Shown here piece by piece: positions 60,292 to 64,000 of a DNA stretch of 64,000 nt (the stretch's first letter is position 1; every line of letters starts with the position of its first letter). The notes under the pieces are model-generated. The model was not told the origin of the DNA. It saw only the letters and a program-made list of their open reading frames with translations, and made no database searches. This DNA is from Luteitalea sp. (lineage in GTDB: Bacteria; Acidobacteriota; Vicinamibacteria; Vicinamibacterales; Vicinamibacteraceae): assembly GCA_009377605.1 (NCBI GenBank), contig WHTT01000013.1, positions 37,122 to 101,121 on the forward strand, in the 5' to 3' direction. A program made the position numbers and the translations under genes.

Positions 60292-61251
60292 ATGTCCCGA
60301 TCCAGGCGTCAGTTTCTAGCGGCAGCCGGTTGCGTGAGCGCTGCCGCGGCGTTCACTACGCCTCCAGCAGCCCACGCTGCGCCCGCGCAAGCCTCCGGCC
60401 GGCGCGTGAAGCTTGCGCTGTCTACCTATTCGTATTGGCACTTCCGCACCGAGAAGGTGCCGATTGAGACGGTCATCGACAAGGCGGCTGACTTCGGCGT
60501 CGAAGGGGTGGACGTGCTGCATCGCCAGATGTCCGGGGAAGATTCCGCGTATCTCAACAAGTTGAAGCGACACGCGTTTGTCAATGGTGTCGCGCTGGTC
60601 AGCCTGTCGATTCACCAGGACTTCGTCGATCCAGATCCGGCGGCGCGGCAGAAGGACATCGATCACACGATCAAGTGCATCGAGATGTGCGGGCAGATGG
60701 GTATTCCATGTATGCGGTTGAACACGGGCCGCTGGAACACCATCGAGTCGTTCGACGATCTGATGAAGGCACGTGGCATCGAGCCGGTGCTGCCCGGCCA
60801 CACGGAAGACGAAGGCTTCAAGTGGTGCATCGATAGCATCGAGAAGGTGCTGCCGAAGGCGGAGGAGTGTGGCGTGTTGCTGGCGCTCGAGAATCATTGG
60901 GGCCTCGCCCGCACACCGGAAGGGCAATTGCGTATCCTCGATGCCATCGAGTCGCCGTGGCTCGGCGCATTGATGGATACGGGCAACTTTCTAGAGGACC
61001 CGTACGAGAAGCTGAAGATGATCGCACCGAGGACTGTCTTTGTTCAGGCGAAGACCTACGACGGCGGCGGCGAATGGTACTCGCTCGATCTCGACTACGA
61101 CCGGATCGCGCAGATCCTCGCCGAGGTCAACTACGCTGGGTACATCGCGCTCGAGTTCGAAGGCAAGGAGGACCCGGATGCCGCGGTTCCGCGGAGCCTC
61201 GAACGGCTGCGAAGCGCCTTCGGCCTCTCCTCGTCGTCAGCTCGCGCATGA
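60292..61251 (+). CDS. Tat-exported sugar phosphate isomerase/epimerase-like TIM barrel
   Basis: The 319-residue protein has a twin-arginine signal (MSRSRRQFLAAAG) and the AP-endonuclease-2/xylose-isomerase-like barrel: KLALSTYSYWHF, GVEGVDVLHRQM, GMPCMRLNTGRW-type strand, LALENHWG, LMDTGNFLEDPYEK and IALEFEGKEDPDA. Members isomerise or epimerise sugars or inositols with a divalent metal. The neighbours (DUF1080, HPS-like aldolase) support carbohydrate work. Confidence 0.85.
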   Translation: MSRSRRQFLAAAGCVSAAAAFTTPPAAHAAPAQASGRRVKLALSTYSYWHFRTEKVPIETVIDKAADFGVEGVDVLHRQMSGEDSAYLNKLKRHAFVNGVALVSLSIHQDFVDPDPAARQKDIDHTIKCIEMCGQMGIPCMRLNTGRWNTIESFDDLMKARGIEPVLPGHTEDEGFKWCIDSIEKVLPKAEECGVLLALENHWGLARTPEGQLRILDAIESPWLGALMDTGNFLEDPYEKLKMIAPRTVFVQAKTYDGGGEWYSLDLDYDRIAQILAEVNYAGYIALEFEGKEDPDAAVPRSLERLRSAFGLSSSSARA

Positions 61252-61332
61252 ATCGCCTGACTTGACTTGTCTCGCCGAAGCGGCGAAGCCGCGAAGGCGG
61301 AAGGTCGCGCCTACAGGCACGTTTGTACAGTG

Positions 61333-62292
61333 GTGACGCTGGTAGATCGGATCGTCGCGGCCGCGAAACGTATTCAGCCGCACACACGGGAAACCCGGCT
61401 GGAGCGCAGTGACGTTCTCGCACCGAGCGTCGCATCTGACGTGTGTTTGAAGTGCGAGAACTTGCAGCACACCGGCTCCTTCAAGCTACGCGGGGCGCTC
61501 AACAAGACTCTGCTTCTGTCACCGGAGACACTCGCCCGCGGCGTGGTGGCTGCTTCCACCGGCAATCATGGTCGCGGTGTGGCGCATGCGCTTGCAGCGG
61601 TCGGTGGACGCGGAACGATCTACCTGCCGACCACCGCGCCCGGCAGTAAAGTGGAGGCGCTGCGGCAGTATGCGAGCATCAACCTCGAGTTCCACGGCAC
61701 CGACAGCTCCGTGACCGAAGCCCACGCACGCGAGGTTGCCGAGCGCAGCGGCCGCGTCTACATCTCGCCGTACAACGACCTCGACGTCATTGCTGGCCAA
61801 GGAACGGTCGGTGTCGAGATCTGGCGCCAGTGTTCCATGGTCGAGGCTCTGTTTGTCGCGGTGGGCGGCGGAGGGCTCGTCACGGGTGTTGCCTCTTATC
61901 TCAAAGCTCAGGACCCTTCAGTTCGGATCATCGGCTGTTGGCCGGAGCACGCACCGGCGCTACATGCGGCGCTCACGCTCGGGCGCATCGTCGAGATCCC
62001 GGAGCGACCGACCTTGTCGGACGCCACGGCCGGAGGTCTCGAGCCAGGAGCGGTGACGTTCGATCTCGCGCGCGAGCTCATCGACGACCATGTGCTGGTG
62101 AGCGAAGACGAGATCGCAGCGGCCATTCGCCTGGTGCACGCCGAGCACGACATGGTGATCGAAGGCGCCGCTGGCGTCGCGGTCGCCGGATACCGCAAGG
62201 CCGCTGCGCGGTACTCCGGGCAGCGAAGCGCGATCATCCTCTGTGGCGGCAACATCGCGCGAAGCACGCTCACATCATTGCTCTCTGCATAA
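61333..62292 (+). CDS. Threonine/serine dehydratase-like PLP enzyme
   Basis: The 319-residue fold-type II enzyme has PLP lysine in NLQHTGSFKLRGALNK, STGNHGRGVAHA, the VGGGGLVTGV phosphate loop and CGGNIAR. It would deaminate threonine, serine or a related hydroxy-amino acid to a keto acid. It starts at GTG 61333 (or 61330); a longer upstream opening is through repeat-like DNA. No regulatory ACT domain is present. It lies in line with the isomerase (81 bp) and aldolase genes. Confidence 0.85.
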   Translation: MTLVDRIVAAAKRIQPHTRETRLERSDVLAPSVASDVCLKCENLQHTGSFKLRGALNKTLLLSPETLARGVVAASTGNHGRGVAHALAAVGGRGTIYLPTTAPGSKVEALRQYASINLEFHGTDSSVTEAHAREVAERSGRVYISPYNDLDVIAGQGTVGVEIWRQCSMVEALFVAVGGGGLVTGVASYLKAQDPSVRIIGCWPEHAPALHAALTLGRIVEIPERPTLSDATAGGLEPGAVTFDLARELIDDHVLVSEDEIAAAIRLVHAEHDMVIEGAAGVAVAGYRKAAARYSGQRSAIILCGGNIARSTLTSLLSA

Positions 62293-62319
62293 CTCACAAA
62301 CGGGATTCATCTGCGGAAA

Positions 62320-63039
62320 ATGCGCATCACACTCGATCATCTCACCTTTCCCATCGTGCAGATCTCACTCGACGTGACATCCATCGACGAGGCACTGGAA
62401 ACGGCGGCGCTGGCGGTGGAAGCCGGCGTGGACTGGCTGGAAGCGGGCACGCCATTGCTGCTGGCCGAGGGACTCCGCGCGGTCGAGGCCATGCGTGGCC
62501 GCTTTCCGAATCATCCGATCGTCGCCGACTTGAAGACGATGGACGGAGGCTATTTGGAAGCGGAGATGATGGCCAAGGCTGGCGCGAATCTCGTCGTGGT
62601 GATGGGGCGTGCCCATGAGGCCACGATTCGGCGTGTCGTGGACGCCGGCCGCGACTACGGTGTGAAGGTCATGGGGGACAACCTTGCGGCAGAGGACCGC
62701 GTGGCCTGCGCGCGTTGGCTGGAATCGTTGGGCGTCGACTTCATCATCCACCACATCGGGTACGACGAGCGACGAATGATCTCGGGCCTGAGCCCGCTCG
62801 ATGAGCTCGAAGCCGTGGTGGACGCGGTGTCGATCCCGGTCCAGGCGGTGGGCGGCCTGTCGATTCAACAGGCGATCTCCTGTCCGTCCTATGGTGCGCC
62901 GCTCGTCGTGCTCGGTGCGCCGCTCGTGATCGACGCCGATCAGTTTCGCGCCACGAGCGCCGATCTCGGCTCGGTGCTCCGCGAAATCTGCGATGCCATC
63001 CGGCGGACGCCACTCAGACAGCGCCGCCAATTCACTTAA
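62320..63039 (+). CDS. HPS/KGPDC-like orotidine-decarboxylase-superfamily enzyme
   Basis: The 239-residue TIM barrel has DxKxxD in VADLKTMDGGYLEAEMMAKAGANLVVVMG and later phosphate-binding glycines (AVGGLSIQQA). This matches 3-hexulose-6-phosphate synthase or 3-keto-L-gulonate-6-phosphate decarboxylase relatives, which act on pentulose phosphates. Substrate is uncertain. It begins 27 bp after the dehydratase, so likely one operon. Confidence 0.83.
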   Translation: MRITLDHLTFPIVQISLDVTSIDEALETAALAVEAGVDWLEAGTPLLLAEGLRAVEAMRGRFPNHPIVADLKTMDGGYLEAEMMAKAGANLVVVMGRAHEATIRRVVDAGRDYGVKVMGDNLAAEDRVACARWLESLGVDFIIHHIGYDERRMISGLSPLDELEAVVDAVSIPVQAVGGLSIQQAISCPSYGAPLVVLGAPLVIDADQFRATSADLGSVLREICDAIRRTPLRQRRQFT

Positions 63040-63313
63040 TCAGCTTCAGGCGCCGCAGATCGTGTTCGGTCCAGCCCGTATCTTCCAAGAGCCCTTGAAG
63101 CATCTTCGCGCCGTACGTCTTGTCGGGTGGTAATGAATTGAGACCAGCCGTGGCGGGCTGCTGTTCGTGCGGTAGACGCGAGCGGAGCCGCTTCCGCAGC
63201 CAAGCCGCCAGCCGTCGCGTTCTAACGCCCGCGTACCCAAGCGGTTCGTGTTTTACAAGCTGCAGGCAGTGGGTGCATCCCGCATGTTGCGTATTACGCA
63301 GTGCTATGTGCAT
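63032..63313 (-). CDS. Hypothetical or partial protein
   Basis: The 93-residue frame ends DKTYGAKMLQGLLEDTGWTEHDLRRLKLIK, which looks like real coding sequence, while its N-terminal half is basic and repeat-like. Convergent with the aldolase gene (8-bp overlap of ends). I do not recognise a family. It may be the 3' end of a lost gene. Confidence 0.35.
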   Translation of the reverse strand: MHIALRNTQHAGCTHCLQLVKHEPLGYAGVRTRRLAAWLRKRLRSRLPHEQQPATAGLNSLPPDKTYGAKMLQGLLEDTGWTEHDLRRLKLIK

Positions 63314-63344
63314 AATACGTCACGATTTGTATCGGCCAGCGAGC

Positions 63345-63513
63345 GAGGAAGTCAAGGGCGTATCCAGGGCGCCGCGGCCATTCGACTCGAAACCGGACCT
63401 GCCGGAGGGGACTGTCGATTCCCATGGCACGCCGGTCACGCCCAAGAGTCTCTACTTGGCGCAATTGGGCGAGCGCCTCGATCCACAGGCGGTGAAGAAC
63501 ATCGGCTATTTGG
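63345..63513 (+). pseudogene. C-terminal remnant of an unidentified protein
   Basis: The frame reads GVSRAPRPFDSKPDLPEGTVDSHGTPVTPKSLYLAQLGERLDPQAVKNIGY. The tail pattern (VTPKSLYLAQLGERL) recalls C-termini of secreted carbohydrate-active proteins. It stops matching near 63510, close to the start of an IS21-family end, so the element may have cut it. Confidence 0.4.
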
Positions 63514-63520
63514 AGTTGCC

Positions 63521-64000
63521 TGTTCGTGGGCGCGCCGCTCGGAAAGTGATCCACTCGCCGATCGGAAACTAATCCACCTGGAGGCCTGATGGTGGGCTTG
63601 CGGGGCTACCAGCTCCGCGGGTTCGCTGGAGAGGATGCTCAAGGTGGACCAGGTACATGTCATTCGCCATAAGGTGTTAGTCGACGGCCGCTCCCGCCGG
63701 CAGGTCGCGAAGGAGTTCGGGATCTCGCGGGTCACGGTCCGCAAGTACGTCGAGGGGGCGGAGCCCGTGCGACGGGAGGCCCAGCCACGAGCCCGGCCGG
63801 TGTGGGAGCAGGTCGGCCCACGCATCGACGCCTTGTTGGCGGCGTCGAAAAACTGGACGGGCGGCAAGCAGCAGCTCACGGCCACGCGGCTGCACGAGTT
63901 ACTGATCGGCGAGGGCCATCGGGTCGGGGCCTCGCTCGTCAAGGCGGCCGTCGCGGAGTGGAAGCGGCAGCGCCGCGAGGTCTTTGTGTCGCTCACGTAT
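63521..64000 (+). mobile_element. Second IS21-family element, left part
   Basis: A TGTTCGTGGGC start near 63521 is followed by repeated GGAAAGTGATCCAC / GGAAACTAATCCACC units and then istA. IS21 ends begin TG and often contain multiple terminal repeats. The right end lies outside the window, so the limits are tentative. Confidence 0.55.
63635..64000 (+). CDS. istA: IS21-family transposase IstA, partial
   Basis: The 122 codons present (MLKVDQVHVIRHKVLVDGRSRRQVAKEFGISRVTVRKYVEG ...) form the N-terminal HTH and linker of IstA. GGAGAGG precedes the ATG. The frame is open to the window edge. The sequence differs from the IS21 copy at 43-49 kb (a different subfamily), so it is not a duplicate. Confidence 0.85.
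   Translation, partial: MLKVDQVHVIRHKVLVDGRSRRQVAKEFGISRVTVRKYVEGAEPVRREAQPRARPVWEQVGPRIDALLAASKNWTGGKQQLTATRLHELLIGEGHRVGASLVKAAVAEWKRQRREVFVSLTY

Overview
The window is high-GC bacterial DNA with a gene set typical of Acidobacteriota, probably a Vicinamibacteria-type soil lineage. This is inferred from a MacB/FtsX-type 'ADOP' permease with a truncated sister copy, an Oar-like TonB receptor with an N-terminal carboxypeptidase-regulatory-like domain, DUF1080, PhoX/DUF839 and sulfatase genes, and many intergenic palindromes. No rRNA is present, so this is not a species call.

Region 1 (1-29.7 kb) is ordinary chromosome. It holds a membrane permease, a histidine kinase with a TPR protein, a phosphatidylcholine-synthase-like enzyme, an M61 peptidase, an acetamidase and a broken YCII/sigma-factor locus. 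A glk-gntR-TonB receptor cluster follows, then a polysaccharide deacetylase, infA (TTG start) and a metal operon (multicopper oxidase, ZIP transporter, cupredoxin). Next come a three-domain acyl-CoA synthetase/ACP/acyltransferase fusion, an M28 peptidase, a LacI regulator and a tandem sulfatase fusion. At least three families of long perfect palindromes sit between genes, and several gene 3' ends lie inside them. A 166-bp MITE lies before the LacI gene.

Region 2 (29.9-52.06 kb) is a decayed accessory region anchored on a tRNA-Lys(CTT) at 51985-52060. Copies of the tRNA 3' half recur at 29992 and 39809, with shorter pieces at 29924 and 51888. These look like attachment-site scars of at least two islands. 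A tyrosine integrase remnant lies beside the tRNA. The cargo is mostly toxin-antitoxin modules, several with broken toxins and intact antitoxins, plus a MocR regulator, an HNH nuclease pair and a DUF4410/outer-membrane pair. An IS21-family element (43130-49550, 32-bp terminal repeats, 5-bp target duplication) carries a zinc-ribbon gene. Its istA is interrupted by a compact 3.37-kb serine-recombinase element (44734-48101). Removing that element and one copy of a 4-bp core restores an unbroken 486-codon istA. Inside it, an A8 run could fuse two genes by -1 frameshifting.

Region 3 (52.2-63 kb) is chromosomal again. It has a HAD phosphatase, a lipoprotein, a CPA1-type antiporter fused to rhodanese, panD, a phosphodiesterase, PhoX, DUF1080 and a sugar isomerase/dehydratase/HPS-like aldolase cluster. 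The antiporter-rhodanese gene has an in-frame TGA exactly at a cysteine position of its C-x-C-P motif. The frame then continues for 42 rhodanese-like codons, and a hairpin follows at SECIS-like distance, so this is a selenocysteine candidate. The window ends inside a second IS21-family istA.

The strongest leads are the possible selenocysteine rhodanese-antiporter and the nested serine-recombinase element with its possible frameshift.
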